A stretch of 64,000 nucleotides of DNA from Glutinoglossum americanum (GCA_020080175.1 JAGHQL010000078.1:1-64000), one strand, 5' to 3'. Shown: positions 44,940 through 57,879, numbered from the stretch's first letter. Notes: generated by a model from the sequence alone, not told the origin. A program made the numbers and translations.

Positions 44940-46333
44940 CATTACCTCTACTGGTGGTGACCCAACAAGCGTGGAAAATTTGATGAGAACAAAAGCACAG
45001 ATTCCCATGGCGTCTACTTTATTATTAGCGAGCATTGGAATTTTGATATCGCAAACCGTTGTGTTTTTCTTTGTTTTACTCAGATTCGTCGTTGTATTCT
45101 GAAGTACTTATATCCCCCTACATCTCCATAAGTTGTATAATGGAAGCCAGAGGATGGCCATCCAGTTTGTTTCCCCGATACTATTGGCGCGCCCTTGGCC
45201 TTTCCATTCGCTCTCCGCATCTTGTAATGTTTGTTTTCTAGTCTCAACAAAAATTCAATTTTTCTTGGAGAATGAATAGGTGAATAACATGAGTCTTGCG
45301 TAATTGATCACTCTACACTTCACTATGCACCGCCTGGTTAACCCTCCATTCAATTCCAGCCTTTATCTTTAATGCTTCATCTTTTCCTCATGGAAAAGTA
45401 AACCTGATAAGATGACACATCAATTGACGAGGTTGATGAGGCCACCGATAGTTGGGGGGAAGGCGGTTGCCATGTCATGTCTAAAACCAACAAAAGCACA
45501 TACACGTACAAGAATGTTATTCTTCTTCCTAATGCCTCTACACCTTCCAAAAAACAAGTTCCAGCCGCACACACTCACCAGCCTTGCCAACCATCCCATG
45601 AACAATGTCAATGTCGCCTCGAACGAGGTCCCAGACCACCAAGGCGTTCCCAACTCTCGCTCGGCCGTCCCTTCGCCTTTCCCTTTTTTTCTTCCACTTC
45701 CGGTTGGTGCGGTTCCTTTTGTTGGTGTTGGTAGTGCAACACGGGAACAAGGCTGAGGTTTAAGGCTGAGGTTTAAGGCTGGAGTTAAAGATAGGGTAGT
45801 GGGGCGGTAGGCTTATCAATCCTATCTAAATGAGCGGGGCTTTTTGCGGGGAAGCATTCTTATATAATATGCAAGGGGATAGTTGTTGGTAAGGGTGATA
45901 CTCAGACGAGCTTGCATACAATGGAACGGTTATTAAAATTTTCGGGTTAAAGTGGAACGGAATTTTCCAACCTCCAAAAGTTAGCATCCCTACGATCTCA
46001 GCGGCCCACAGCCTTGTGGTTCAAAGTTCTCAGCAATTGCACTGTAGCTATTAATCTGGAGCAGCCCGATACACATTTAAACCTACTCCGAGTGCTTCCT
46101 AAGGCTGGCGTATCGAAGGATTGAATTGCAAGAGTAGTACAGGAGAAAAATTAGTATGGCATAAGTCCGAAGTGGGGTCCCCCACGGTGCTGCAAGCAAA
46201 GGAAAAGACAACACGAAGGAAATAGCTAGAGAGTGTCTGTGATCTCGAAGACCCCCACAAAAAATAACTGCCATGGTTCGGTGGCCTGATACCATCTGAA
46301 CTTAATTCGATTAGCTCTTGAGGACGACAACCC
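44940..46333. other. convergent intergenic region
   Basis: 1.4 kb between the 3' ends of the F-box gene (plus) and the PLAC8 gene (minus). It includes a 13-bp tandem repeat at 45751-45789, listed separately. No gene is supported. Confidence 0.45.
45751..45789. repeat. 13-bp tandem repeat
   Basis: Two perfect copies of GGCTGAGGTTTAA are followed by a third, altered copy (GGCTGGAGTTAAA). It lies in non-coding DNA. Confidence 0.8.
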
Positions 46334-47045
46334 CTAATGACCAGGCTGCGCGCCATATGTCATTCCTCCTTCATTCTTCTGGTAACCATGCGCTGGCTGC
46401 GCAGAGGAGTTGGTTCGGAGAAGCAGTTCCTTCTCCTCCTGCATGAGTTCACAGCAGGGGCAGCAGTAAGGACGGAAGCAGTCGCCGAGGCCGGATCCCT
46501 GGAGGTTGTATTTGTTCCTAACGTCGCCACGCTGCAGCATTTGAAGGACCCAAAATAGACCGCAATGAGTGAGGGCGCACCAGCCGGCACACTTGAAAGA
46601 GGGAAAAAATGTCAGTATGGTCATTTGAGGTTCGAGAGTGGACGAGAGAATACTGACGTGAAGGTTAACTGGCGAGTAGGTGGTCATGCTAGGCTCCTTG
46701 AGACGGTGATGAGTTTTTCCGAAGACAACGCAGGGACACCACTATTTCATCAATCAATCGCGGTCAGCGTCCTGTTGGGGGAATAAAACCCAAAGAAAGC
46801 ATTCCGAGTTAGCAAAAAGGTAACAGAATACATACATAGGCCATACAACATAGTTCTCCTGGTGCAAAGCAGTCCCAGAAGCTATTCGACCAAGGCACTG
46901 GAGCTCCACCATGTGGCGCCGCTGGCTGCGGATTGTGCGACGGTTGTGGTACAGGAGCAGGTGTCGCCTGGTAAGCCTGCGTTGGTTGTTGGGGATACTG
47001 CGGCTGACCAGGAGCAGGCTGGCCATACTGAGCAGGAGATGCCAT
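46334..47045 (-). CDS. PLAC8 family cysteine-rich protein
   Basis: Exons are 47045-46836, 46741-46658 and 46591-46334, giving 183 residues. The N-terminus is Pro/Gln-rich (GQPAPGQPQYPQQPTQAYQA). The PLAC8 domain is assembled over three exons: WSNSFWDCFAPGELCCMAY, then WCPCVVFGKTHHRLKEP, then QRGDVRNKYNLQGSGLGDC and CCPCCELMQEEKELLLR. The short middle exon is missed by simple reading-frame searches; it supplies the essential CPC motif, with acceptor GAAATAG at 46742. PLAC8 proteins include plant Cd-resistance and cell-number regulators and animal Ca2+-channel-like relatives. In fungi the function is unknown; a membrane or metal-related role is inference. Confidence 0.92.
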
Positions 47046-49103
47046 TGTTGAGTATTGTTCTCGCGTTGGGGGTTACAGTTACGATAAAATGAGAGTCGGT
47101 GTTCAACTGTTAAACAAGTCTCACGAGAAGTTGGGCAGTCGGCAAATACGCGTAGCGCGGGAGGGGGTTGCTCTTGGTATTAAACAATCGCGAGCACCGC
47201 CCCCTAGGAAAGAACTAGGACAAATTGCCAAACATAGTCTTCAGGGCTGAAGAAAGGGTTGGAGTGCGGTGCTTGCCGAGTCAGCCAATTACCCGATGCT
47301 GCCAGGCCTTTAATGATTGTAAGTTTGCACCCATGTCAAAACGGGAAGGATGGTGCTGGGATGACAAGAGCAGGGATCAACACCGTGTTTGTGATAGGGG
47401 TCATATACTAAGCCCAACATGGGGAGGGGGTGGGGGATTGGTTAGAGGAATTGAGTGTCATCGTTTGTGCATAGACGAGAACGTTGAGACGTTTTCGATC
47501 TCCGATCACACAATGGACCCCTTCTAAAGGCAGGCTCGTAGGGCGCAGAGATGCCATAGCCCTTGAAATCTCCGTGCAAGTAGATGGCTGCATCAAACCG
47601 CTCTTGTTAAGGACAAACTTCGTCAAAGAGTTAGAGTTGGAAGCGAAATACGAAGTCATTAAAGCCACAAGAATAGGGAGCCAATGGCGGGGGTTAAAGT
47701 TCGACCGTATAACACATTGTTACGTATAAAACGCACGGTGCTCGCGATGATTCGGCCTAGTATATCCAGTGAACGCGTTCAAGAATTGATTCTACCGCTA
47801 CGCTTAAAATGGCTAGCTAGTAGAGGAGATTGGAGATATAGCAGTCACATGAAGCGACTCTCTTCAATATTCGAAAACTGTAAGGAGATAATCCAAGCCG
47901 CATTCTACATCTTGAAATGCAATTTCGGCTGAAAAAGCCTTGCTCTAGTGCTGAACCATCGCGACGGCCCCCATCTAAACTTTCAGGACGGCGGTGTCAG
48001 CATGGTTGGTTGCCGCAGCACTACGTACAAGGTATATGAATGCGTGTCATTCTTGCTGCCAGCAAGTGGCGCAAGCAACTCATCAATTAGTTCCCCTAAC
48101 GTGGGCGAGAACTGCCTACGGTGTCAGGAAGGTCAGTTTAGAGAGAAAACTACATATAAGGCGATATTGGAGATCATTGCCGGAATTAGTAGTGATGTTA
48201 AAGCTCTGAGAGCATCTCTGCTATGGGCTACTTTATGGCGAGTATAAAGCGGGGAGCGGACATAACGAAGATCTAGATGGCGTTTAACTTACGGGGGTTT
48301 GAGCAGGTTGGTTGAGGAATAAACACCCTCGGTTAGATCCTTAAGATCAACTTTAGTGGAGATGCCTAGACTATCGGTATTTCGACCAAGTAAGGCAATC
48401 TGAGGATCAACCAGAGCGAACAGCCAAAATCGCGCACCTGTAGTCCGCTAAATGGTACGGGTGGTACATTTATACACGAGATCCTTCTTTGGCTCCTATA
48501 CTAAGGACGTGGAAAATTAATCCGGGGCCCCAAAGAAATTCTCGCCAATTGCTTGAGGTTCGTTCATACCCTTTACACAGAGAGACCAATTGTCCGTTTA
48601 GTAGAACCTTGATCCCAAAGGAAGCCAAAATATCTCTGGTAGAACAGCCACATGGTTGCCGAACAAACGTGTTGTGAATGCATATGCCGTGGTTAATACG
48701 TTGGTAGCACGGCAATCCCTAAATCTAGGGAATTCTTAAAAGTGTTATCCGCCTATGGGCAAACAATGAATCCTATTGCACTGTGCATTGGTTAGTCATA
48801 GCTCGGACAAAGATTCAAGGATAGATAACTCTTGCGCTTATAGACTAGCAAAGAAAGTTTGGTTATTATGGCTAACAGGGAGGTCTTTTCACTAATACTC
48901 TATACTATACCTGTATATTGAGGAATCATAGGCAATCTTTCGCTCAAGTTGGCGCCCTCATGACGGAATTCAGTTCCGAAAAACCTTCAACCGCGGACAA
49001 ACGCTTTTCCGATATTCTCCGGGAGATTCTCCGACGCACAACCTCACATTCCGATAAACTACGATAGCGAATCGTTTTCGTAGTAGTTACAAGCCTCAAA
49101 GAC
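47046..49103. other. 2-kb divergent intergenic region
   Basis: Between the PLAC8 gene (minus) and TRM4 (plus). Frames such as 47408-47668 and 48470-48715 (minus) give peptides without recognisable domains. The base composition from about 47540 rightwards is more A/T-rich than the gene bodies. It may hold decayed sequence, but I can name no element. Confidence 0.45.
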
Positions 49104-51919
49104 ATGGGCAAAAAGCGCGGATTTCGGGTATGACCCAATGTCCATCTATGTAAAGCAGCAGATTGTAATACTTTTTAGGGTGGCGGTCGGGGCGGCCGTG
49201 GCGGTCAACGTGGTGGTGAGAGGGTCGAATATCCACCAGTCGTGAAACAGAACGAACTATTCGAGAAATACTATGATAATTTAGGAATATTTATGGCAGG
49301 GGAGGGGGAAGAGTTCTGGGGTACCTTACGCCGAGATCTTCCTAGCAGTTTCCGCTTTACTGGTTCGAAAGGGTAAGAGCTCTAATGAATACTGCCACAA
49401 GGAAAGCTGAATTTGTTGAAGGCACGCTCTCTCTGTTAAGAAACGCCTTACAGACCACTATATTCCGGAAATAACATCTATCAACTATAATGATGCCCCC
49501 GTCGAACCACCGGCCGCGGTGTCATGGTATCCTGACGAACTTGCCTATTCAATGACCACCCCGAAGAACGTTGTCCGTCGCTTCCCGCCATTTGCATCGT
49601 TTCAGAAGTTTCTAGTCTCCGAAACCAGCGTTGGTAATATCAGCAGGCAGGAGATTGTTAGCATGATACCACCTCTGTTAATGGATATTAGGCCTGGCAT
49701 GACGGTGCTGGATCTGTGCGCTGCTCCTGGGAGCAAGACTGCCCAATTGATCGAGATGGTACATCGCGGTGAGGAAGCTAGGGTCCGAAAGTCGTTGCGA
49801 AGTGCTTTCTGCCAGGAAGGAAGGGAGCTGAGTCCTGATGGCTTTGAGATTGAGATGGAGATAGAAGATATTGAAGCAGTAGGGGACTGGTCAGATAACG
49901 GTAGGTCTACAGGATTGGTCATTGCGAACGATGCAGACTACAAGCGAGCCTATATGCTCATTCATCAGACTAAACGACTTAATTCACCTAACCTAATTGT
50001 CACAAACCACGATGCAACCTTATTTCCGTCGATACGGCTGCCCTCATTGCCAACCCTCCCCGACGAACGACCGAAGACCAGATACCTCAAATTCGACCGT
50101 ATATTAGCAGACGTCCCTTGTTCTGGAGATGGCACCTGCCGGAAGAATCCGAATGTTTGGAAGGATTGGACTCCACAAAATGCTTTGGGCTTGCACAATA
50201 CTCAAGTCCGAATATTAGTCCGGGGCCTTCAGATGCTGAAGGTCGGTGGAAGAATTGTCTACTCTACATGCAGCATGAACCCCGTAGAAAATGAGGCCGT
50301 AATTGCTAGCGCGGTTGATCGCTGTGGGGGTCCCTCCAAGGTCCATATTGTTGATTGCACTAACGAGCTACTTGGTCTCAAGAGAAGCCTGGGGTTAACC
50401 AGTTGGGCTGTCATGGATAAGAAAGGGCGGATGTGGGAGTCCTGGAAGGACGTTCAGGATGAAATAGCTAGGGAAGGGATTGAGTTCATGGGACGTATAG
50501 CAGAAGATATGTTTCCTCCAGCTTCTGTTACTAATATAGATGGGTTTGAGCCTGAAAGGATACCGCTTGAGCGGTGTATGCGAGTATATGGGCATTTCCA
50601 GGATACAGGCGGCTTCTTCATTACGGTTTTGGAGAAGAAAACTGAAATTAAGGCTCGGCCGGAATCTGAACAGAAGAAATCGGCACCTGCTATTACGACT
50701 GCAGAGATAGCTGCTACCCAACAAACTAACGTCACTTACCTTATGCGGGAGGTAGACGCGCTTGGTGGCATCAGTTCGCTGAAGCCTCTCCCTGAAGTTG
50801 ACTCACCGGTAGCAAGGCAAAGTCAGGAAATCCACTTGCTGGACCATGCATCGCCAGCAAAGCGTTCACAAGATGATAGATATAGCGCGGTGAATTCGAG
50901 CAAGCGTCCGAAGCTCGGAGAGGAGCTTGAGTCGGTCACTCTGGAGAGAGAGAGGATTATGGAAGAGCTAGAGCCGGTCCGATCTGGGACTGCCCAACCA
51001 TCCAAGGCAAAGAGAAATGGGCAGCCGACTGAAGAGCCTTTTAAGTTTATTTCACATGGCCACGAGGAACTCAAGGTTATCTATGACTTCTACAAGCTTT
51101 CCGATAAGTTTCCACGTGACCGCTTTATGGTGCGGAATGCCTCTGGTCTACCAGCCAAGACTATCTATTATACCTCGGCCCTTGCTCGTGATGTTTTGAC
51201 TCAAAATGAAGGAAAGGGCGTGAGATTTGTTCATTGCGGAGTCAAAATGTTCATGAAACAGGACGTACAGAGAGAAGGCACCTGCAAGTGGCGTGTTCAG
51301 ACAGATGGATTGCCTCTCTTAGAACCATGGATTGGCGAGGACCGAATTGTGAGGCTATATAAGCGTCAGACGCTGAGAAAGTTGCTGAAGGAGATGTTCC
51401 CGAAGGTAAATGGCGGTGGCTGGGAGCACTTGGGCGAGATTGGAGAGCGCGTGAGGGATATCGAAATGGGTTGTTGTGTATTGAGAGTGGAGACTAGCGA
51501 CGCAGAAGATGGATTCCGGTGAGATCATTGATTGCATATTCGGACCAAAACCCAGACACTGACAATTTCCATAGAGAGCGAATGGCATTGCCGCTATGGA
51601 GAAGTTTATACTCTCTGAACTTAATGTTGCCCAAGGAAGAGCGGAAGTGATACACCCGCCACCTCTTGCACGTGGTGCTCGTTTACTAACTGACATTAGA
51701 GCTATGCTTCTACGTCTCTACGACGACGACTCGCCAATCGAAGATTCTTCGAAAGACCGGCACCTGCAATATATTGTAGCTGATTCGCCTACAGGAATAC
51801 ATACACTAATATCCACGGATCGCGAAGAAGCAACGCAACAAGTTCCCGAAGGCCAACCAACTAGCCAACCTATCAACAAAGATGTAAAACTGACGGGGGG
51901 TGATATAGTGGCTAAGTGA
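49104..51919 (+). CDS. TRM4: tRNA (cytosine-5) methyltransferase Trm4/NSUN2
   Basis: Exons are 49104-49127, 49179-49372, 49422-51518, 51575-51646 and 51700-51919, giving 868 residues. The start is MGKKRGFR followed by an RGG-rich stretch (GGGRGGRGGQRGGERVEYPP). The SAM-binding motif is DLCAAPGSKTAQL. The two cysteines of RNA m5C methyltransferases are C306 (ADVPCSGDGTC) and C356 (VYSTCSMNPVENE), 50 residues apart as in yeast Trm4. The PUA-like C-terminal part holds PLWRSLYSLNLMLPKEERK and ends in RAMLLRLYDDDSPI-like sequence recovered by the last two introns. It methylates cytosine-5 at several tRNA positions in the nucleus. The last ~50 residues (after SPIEDSSKDR) are a non-conserved extension. 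Confidence 0.94.
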
Positions 51920-52639
51920 CATAGAGAATATATAAATAACCTCTCTAAAACTCTGCCGGTGATGTCAAGGGGGTACCTGGATCGAGCCCCACTTTGTATG
52001 TGGGGCTCGTTTAACGTATCAAAGACTGGGTCAAAGAGACCTACTCTACGGGGTAGGGAAGAATCCCATCTGTACTATAAAATTACGTGTCGATTGTTTG
52101 GCGAGAGGAACAATATCTCAATTGCAAAAGTGCTTTCTTTGACAATTCGACAGAAACTTGTTGGATTTGCTCAAAGACTGGTGCCAAGAAGCGTACATAA
52201 GCCGACTTCAACCAATTAACCTGATAGGGGTAGATTAGGCTTTAGATTGACGACGGAGTATTTTGTTGGGACATGGTGGGCTCCACTATGCGCGTCACTA
52301 CCCTATCAGTCTCACATGTGAACACCATGATCCAAAGGCGTTTTTTTGTAGGCTACCCATAGCCATTTCTTGCTCTCTGCTTTCGTTTTCCTAACTTCCA
52401 TAAGTTTTTCCTGATTGCCTCCTTGGCTAGGTTGGCATAATTGTCGGATCGAAACAATCGTTTGGAATCATCTCTTTATGTTTACATATATTGACCGACT
52501 ACGGGCGTTGAAGCCATTCGATACTCGAGTTGGCATGAATGATCAGCTGGGACAAGCTGCAGCCCAGCAGCAGTGGCCGAGAAACACTAAGTCTAAAAAC
52601 ACCAAGTTGTCCGGCTTCATTGAAGTCCAACCATCCTCT
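51920..52639. other. intergenic region
   Basis: 720 bp between two plus-strand genes. An inverted CCCCACTTTGTATGTGGGG palindrome-like stretch lies near 51988-52008. In-frame upstream ATG codons of the next gene lie at 52535. No other feature is seen. Confidence 0.4.
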
Positions 52640-53703
52640 ATGTTCTACTCCATTCTCCCTTCCTCATTCAAAAGTCGTCTCCCCAATATACCGTCGCTGC
52701 GCAAGTCAGTCGGCATCTCATCCCAAAAAGGACGGATGGGCCTTATGGGTTTAAACTGTCGAAGAAAGCCGACCAGTTCCAGCGGGAGCTCAATCACTGG
52801 CTCTGGGGCGCGGACGCCACCCCCTACATATTCCTCAGCCTTGACGGTAAGTACTACTACGGGGGCTGGTACATCTGGCGCGGATGATCTAGAGTACCTT
52901 AGAGGCCAATTAGTGGCCGCGGATACGACGGCCTTATCAGCAAATTCGGAGTACGGGTCGGTGTGTCTGTTCGGAGTGGAACCAAACACAGGAACAAACA
53001 TTGATTGGAAGTTTGCTACTCAAGGTGACTAGAGTTTACTGGGGGGCTGAGGTTTCTTTACTAACAATTAGCAGGCCGAAACCTCCTGAGTTCTGCGGTT
53101 GAAGAATCGCTATCAGCGCCCCGAGACGCTGCCAATGCGGATCCTGCTTTTACGAGACAGCTATACATTCATTCTATGACATACCTACTACGCGGTCTTC
53201 CGAACGATCTAAGTACAGAAGAGCGGGTAGGTCTGCGGTCTGCGCTACCTCCTGGAGTTGCGGATCCGTTGCGGTTGGATATCGACAGTCAGAGTGTAGT
53301 TACGATTCGCGACTCCGAAGGCAGGATACGCAAAGGAGCGTCCCCCCCACCCTCTCTACTTCACCGGATACTAGCATCTCTAGTTGTTCAGCTCTTCATA
53401 TTTGCTCATTTTCTCCTGCCTCACATCAAAGCCTTGCTAAGAAACGCCTACGTCTACGAGCGTCACAACCGCATTTCCGAGAAGATGCTTGCAAAGAGCA
53501 TTGATACCGTCGACACTGTCGGTAAGAAGAGCATCGAGTTTGGTGAGGCAGTGGCTAGAATAGGTGATGGTAAACTTGGACAGGCTCTCAATGAGATGGC
53601 GATGTGGTGCGCTGAAGGTGTTGCTGGTGGTATTTATGAAGGAGTTGGTGAGGGTATGGTCATAATAAGCGCAAAAAACCAAAACCTCACGTCGGATGCA
53701 TGA
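52640..53703 (+). CDS. conserved fungal protein with one C-terminal membrane segment
   Basis: Exons are 52640-53024 and 53075-53703, giving 337 residues; the join reads WKFATQ/GRNLLSSAVEE. The chosen start is MFYSILPSSFKSRLPN. In-frame codons upstream (ATG 52535, MNDQLGQAAA) could extend it. The middle is conserved in character: TRQLYIHSMTYLLRGLPNDL, then STEERVGLRSALPPGVADPL. A hydrophobic segment follows (ILASLVVQLFIFAHFLLP), then an amphipathic C-terminus rich in Gly (GGIYEGVGEG). I recognise the pattern as a conserved but unnamed Pezizomycotina family. The membrane segment suggests an organelle or ER surface location; function is unknown. Confidence 0.75.
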
Positions 53704-53927
53704 TCGTAATTATATTTCTTATATGTAGTGTGTAGAGGCGTTGACCTGCTGCTCCACTGCCAGTTTAATAGATAGATTCAAGGGTTTTGGTAATGAGCAT
53801 ATGCGCCAAGCATTTGTGCGGTGTACGGTAGTCTACATGGACCATTGTGGCAGGAAAAAAAAATACATGTAGAATTTCTCGAACGAATCGAACCGAAGTT
53901 CCTCCACCCAGCATCGAAATTATACAC

Positions 53928-56027
53928 ATGACAATTATGTTTCCTGCGTATAGACGCGGCCCAGCCTCGCTGGGAAAGGCGCTGGGGTTGCTTCAGACTG
54001 CTCAACGAAGTTCCCCCACCGCACGATTGGCGTCCCTGTTTCTTCAGAAAACTAGATCAAGCATTAGATTTCAACAGTTCCATCCAACACCAGGATGGCT
54101 ACAGCAAGCGCAAGAGTCGTTACAGCAGCATCCTAATGAGGGATACACGCAACCATATGAATCTCTCCCGCTCCCAACCGGTGAGGCAACAGACCATGGC
54201 CCAATCGCTCAGTTCCAGCAGCTTGCAGATCAGGGGCTTGTCAATCGTAACATTATCCAAACAATTACTAAAGAGCTGCGATTGGAAACAATGACTGAAG
54301 TTCAGAGTATGACGATTAGGGATTCGTTGAGCGGACATGATATGTGAGTGGTCCTTGAAATTAATGCTGATGGGGATGTGTGCTCATGTAGCCATAGCCT
54401 GGCGCAAGCAAAAACTGGCACAGGGAAAACAATTGCCTTTTTGCTCCCTGTTATTCAAAACATTCTGAAAAATGCGGCCCGCAACAAGCCACAGCGACTG
54501 GCAGACATCCGGGCCCTAGTTATATCTCCTACCCGAGAACTTGCAGAGCAAATTGCAGCTGAAGCAAGAAAATTGTGTAGTGGGACGAACATTAAGGTTC
54601 GGACAGCAGTCGGCGGTACTGGAAAACGATTCGCGCTCAAGACACTACACACGTATGGTTGCGACCTACTCATCGGCACACCTGGACGGCTTCAAGATAT
54701 CCTCTCCGACCCTTCATCAAGAGTTAGCGTGCCAAACTTGCACACGCTTGTCCTTGACGAAGCGGATAGACTTCTCGATCAGGGCTTCGCAGAGGCCATC
54801 AGTGATATTCAGAAGCTTTTACCCGATAGGAGGAGGGTTGACCGTCAAACGCTACTTTATTCGGCCACTGTACCGGATGAGGTGATGAGCATGGTAGATG
54901 AGACATTGAAGCCTCATTATAAGTTTATCCGGACGGTAAAGCCTGGGGAAGTCCCGACACATGATAGGGTTCCACAAAAGGTGGTTGTAGCTGCTGGCTT
55001 TGAGAACATGCTTCCTGCTCTATTGGAGCTCTGCAAGCGTGAGACCGCTGCTACTACGGATTCAAACAGCACCGGAGCAAGGCCATTCAAAGCGATTGTA
55101 TACTTCGGTTCAACGGCCAATGTCTCTTATGCTGCTTCCACGTTCCGAAATCTTCGAGTATCGCAAGGCCCCAACATTGGTCGGAACCCTATCTCGCCTG
55201 CCAAGATTATTGAGATGCACTCCAAGCTACCCCAGGCCGGACGTATGTATGCATCAGAGATATTTCGCAAGTCGAAATCGGCTATTCTATTTTCTTCAGA
55301 CGTCACCGCCCGGGGTATGGATTTCCCAGGCGTAACCCATATCATCCAATTCGGCATACCACCCAGCCGAGAGCAATATATTCATCGCATCGGCCGAACA
55401 GCCCGCGGAAGTGATACCGGAGAGGGCTGGACCGTTGTGTGCGATTTTGAATATGAAGAAGCTATGCGACGGCTAGGCGGTCTCCCCATTCGCCCTGATA
55501 ACTCCCTTGCCACTGCAAGCGTCGATATGACGAATCAAGTGGAGCTTCCAACAGGTGTTGCGGAAATTCTAACACAAGTCAGCGAGGCCACTCTCCCGGT
55601 AGAACGCGAGCAGAAGACCAAGGCCTACTTAGCACATTTAGGAGTATACGGTGGGTTCCGAAATAAGCGGAAAGTCGTCCGTGCCCTGAACAACTGGGTA
55701 CAGTATGGCTGGGGCTGGGAAAACCCTCCTAGCGTATCTGCTACCCTCGCGCAAAAAATGGGGTACCGTAACGCAGATGGACTGAATATAACCAACTCGC
55801 TGGAGAGGGATAATACGCGGCCTAGGGATGCGAATGCGTTTAGCAAAAGAAGCTATTCTAGGAAGGACGAGGGGAGTGACGGGTTTGGTAATAAGTGGAG
55901 CGGGGCATATGGCGACAGAAGTGGCTTTTCTAGAGGCGGTAGATTCGGGAATAGGGAAAGTGGACGGCATAGCAGCAGGAACCGAAGCTATCGACAGGAA
56001 CCTAGTCTAGAGAGGGCGTCATGGTGA
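53928..56027 (+). CDS. MSS116: mitochondrial DEAD-box RNA helicase (MSS116-like)
   Basis: Exons are 53928-54343 and 54398-56027, giving 681 residues (678 if the ATG at 53937 is used). A basic N-terminal presequence (MFPAYRRGPASLGKALGLL) precedes motifs in order: Walker A AQAKTGTGKT, Ia PTRELAEQ, Ib TPGRL, II DEAD, III SAT, IV-region HSKLPQAGR, V RGMDFPGV and VI HRIGRTARG. The post-helicase region (KTKAYLAHLGVYGGFRNKRK; NNWVQYGWGWENPP) is typical of Mss116, and the end is Arg/Gly/Ser-rich. Mss116 remodels group I and II introns and other RNAs in mitochondria. Two acceptors six bases apart (54391 and 54397) would give either IHSLAQ or ILAQ just before the Walker A motif. Confidence 0.92.
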
Positions 56028-56690
56028 TGGATCTATCTCTGGCTTGTTACTGTTATACAATCGGGTGCGTCAACCCCCCCCGTTGAGGTAAGGGGCATGC
56101 TATCTATATTCTACTCTCCGCCCATGAACTTCTTTTCCTTTTTTTCGCTCTTTTAAAACCCCTTTTAAACTAAGATATCCCCCCCCCCCCCTTCCCCAGC
56201 CGATGTATTTCCCCCCGATGGCAAAAGCCCCTGTACTATATTGATAGATGTATTTTTACTATTTCTTCCTCCCTGGGATATGGATGAAGGCTCACAGTAT
56301 ATCGAAATTCCACTTCGCCTTTCTCCTTTCTTGCAAACATGAGTTTCTGACGTCTTGGGGGGGTTGCTTTTCGCTGCCCCATTCACACTGAAGCAGGCGT
56401 TTGAACGCGTAGTTATTTAACGACGGGGCTCTAGACGTGTATATTAAACCGGATTAGACTAACCGTAGGGAAATTCTACGGTAGATCAGATTTTACAATC
56501 GCTAAACAATACCCTAAAGGATCGAAACCCCTTCGGATCTTGCTCGCAGGTGAGAATAGTGTAAGGGCCAGAGATCCTCTATAAGCCTAGAGTGGTTCGC
56601 CGGAGGAGAGTTATGAAGAGGGGGAAAGCCATCCTCGTAATATTATCCCCACATCCACACGCCAAACCCACCAAAAATCCATACAGCACC
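56028..56690. other. convergent intergenic region
   Basis: Between the 3' ends of MSS116 (plus) and the CCDC124-like gene (minus). It contains a C12 run near 56179-56190 and T-rich tracts near 56130 that suit 3' ends. No gene is seen. Confidence 0.45.
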
Positions 56691-57489
56691 TCACTTCACC
56701 AACCTCCCCTCCACCTTCTCCCTCTCCCTCCTCTTCACCTCCTCGATCTCCTCCTTCGTAGAATCAAACCTCGCCGTCACTTGATTAAACGGATTCTCCG
56801 GCGCCTTCTCAAACTCCTTCCTGATCAGCTCCTTTCTCTGCTGCATCCGCAACCCCGGATTCTCGGTCTCGACCCCAGGCATCCGTCGCGCTTCGTAGGC
56901 GGCGAGGGCGGCTTTGAAACGCCGCTCCGGGTGCCGGTCGACTTTGTCATTGCTGCTGGAGGCTGTGAGCGAGAGGGCGTCTAGGGCGTTGTCGATGCCG
57001 GTGGCGTTGAGAGCTGGGGCGGAGGAGGAGGGGAGGTCGTCGGAGTCGAGGTCCTCGAGGTTGAGGGGCTTGGCGGGCTTTTTGGAGGCGGATTTATCCT
57101 TTGAATTTCTGGCCGCTTTGGCGGCGGATGCGGACTTGAGGGCCTTTTCCTCTTCAGCAATCTGGGCGTCGCGTTCCGCCTTCTTGCGAGCGGCTTCGGC
57201 TTTTTTGGCTTCGGCAGCTTCTCTGTGGATTGTTAGTCTGACTATTCCTGATCGAGCACATAAAAGATTACAGGTATCCTTCCGAGTGGAGCGAAAGGGG
57301 GATATGCCGGAGGAGGGGGTGATATATATACTTCTTCGCATTTGATTTCGCGCCTTTGGACCACTCTTGCTCTTCTAATTGAGCCTTTTTGCTGTCTTCT
57401 TCTGCGGCCTTTCGCGCTGCAGACTCGGCTTTTCTGGCGTTGCCAGCTGCCTTTTTCGAGTTCTCACCAAGGGCCTTCTTGCCTGCCAT
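56691..57489 (-). CDS. CCDC124/Lso2-family ribosome-associated protein
   Basis: Exons are 57489-57332 and 57222-56691, giving 229 residues. The N-terminus MAGKKALGENSKKAAGNARK is strongly basic and Lys/Ala-rich, followed by a long charged coiled coil (EAAEAKKAEAARKKAERDAQ, then IAEEEKALK). The conserved C-terminal domain follows: RRFKAALAAYEARRMPGVET, then GLRMQQRKELIRKEFEKAPE and NPFN. Animal CCDC124 and yeast Lso2 bind idle 80S ribosomes and help restart translation after starvation; the fungal long form has the CCDC124 layout. The intron starts GTATATATATC and contains TA repeats. Confidence 0.9.
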
Positions 57490-57879
57490 GACTGGATGTT
57501 TTTTGGGGGGAGGATGGAGAGAGATTTGAAGATGATGAATGTTTTGTGGGGTTGGTGTAGGCCCCGCCGCTGCCAAGAATCTGTGCTATCGATAAGGGTA
57601 AAGTCAAACCACTATGGTGCTCTAAGAGGACAAAGTAGCTGCCAAAGATTATTTATTGCTCGGGATACCAAAGACCCATATATACAATGAATTAAACTCC
57701 GGCGCTAAAATGATACTGAATGGAGACAATTTCGGTCTCTTCCGATCTCCGGTGATTGAAACAGCCCCTCCAGAGCGTTACCCCCCTCCTCCCCCTCACC
57801 TAGAATCTCTAAAAATCCACCGTAGGTTAGCCACATAACTCATCCTCTCTCTTCGGTGTTCGAGCCGGGGCTTATGCTA
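57490..57879. other. intergenic region
   Basis: 390 bp between two minus-strand genes: promoter of the CCDC124-like gene and 3' flank of its neighbour. No further feature is visible. Confidence 0.4.

Noticed and set aside
48470-48715. Minus-strand 81-residue frame upstream of TRM4
   Set aside because: No recognisable motif. I considered a decayed element, but there are no repeats, ends or protein domain to support one.
51988-52008. Palindrome-like CCCCAC...GTGGGG stretch
   Set aside because: Could be a small hairpin, but without a T run or any RNA context there is no reason to call a regulatory element in a eukaryote.
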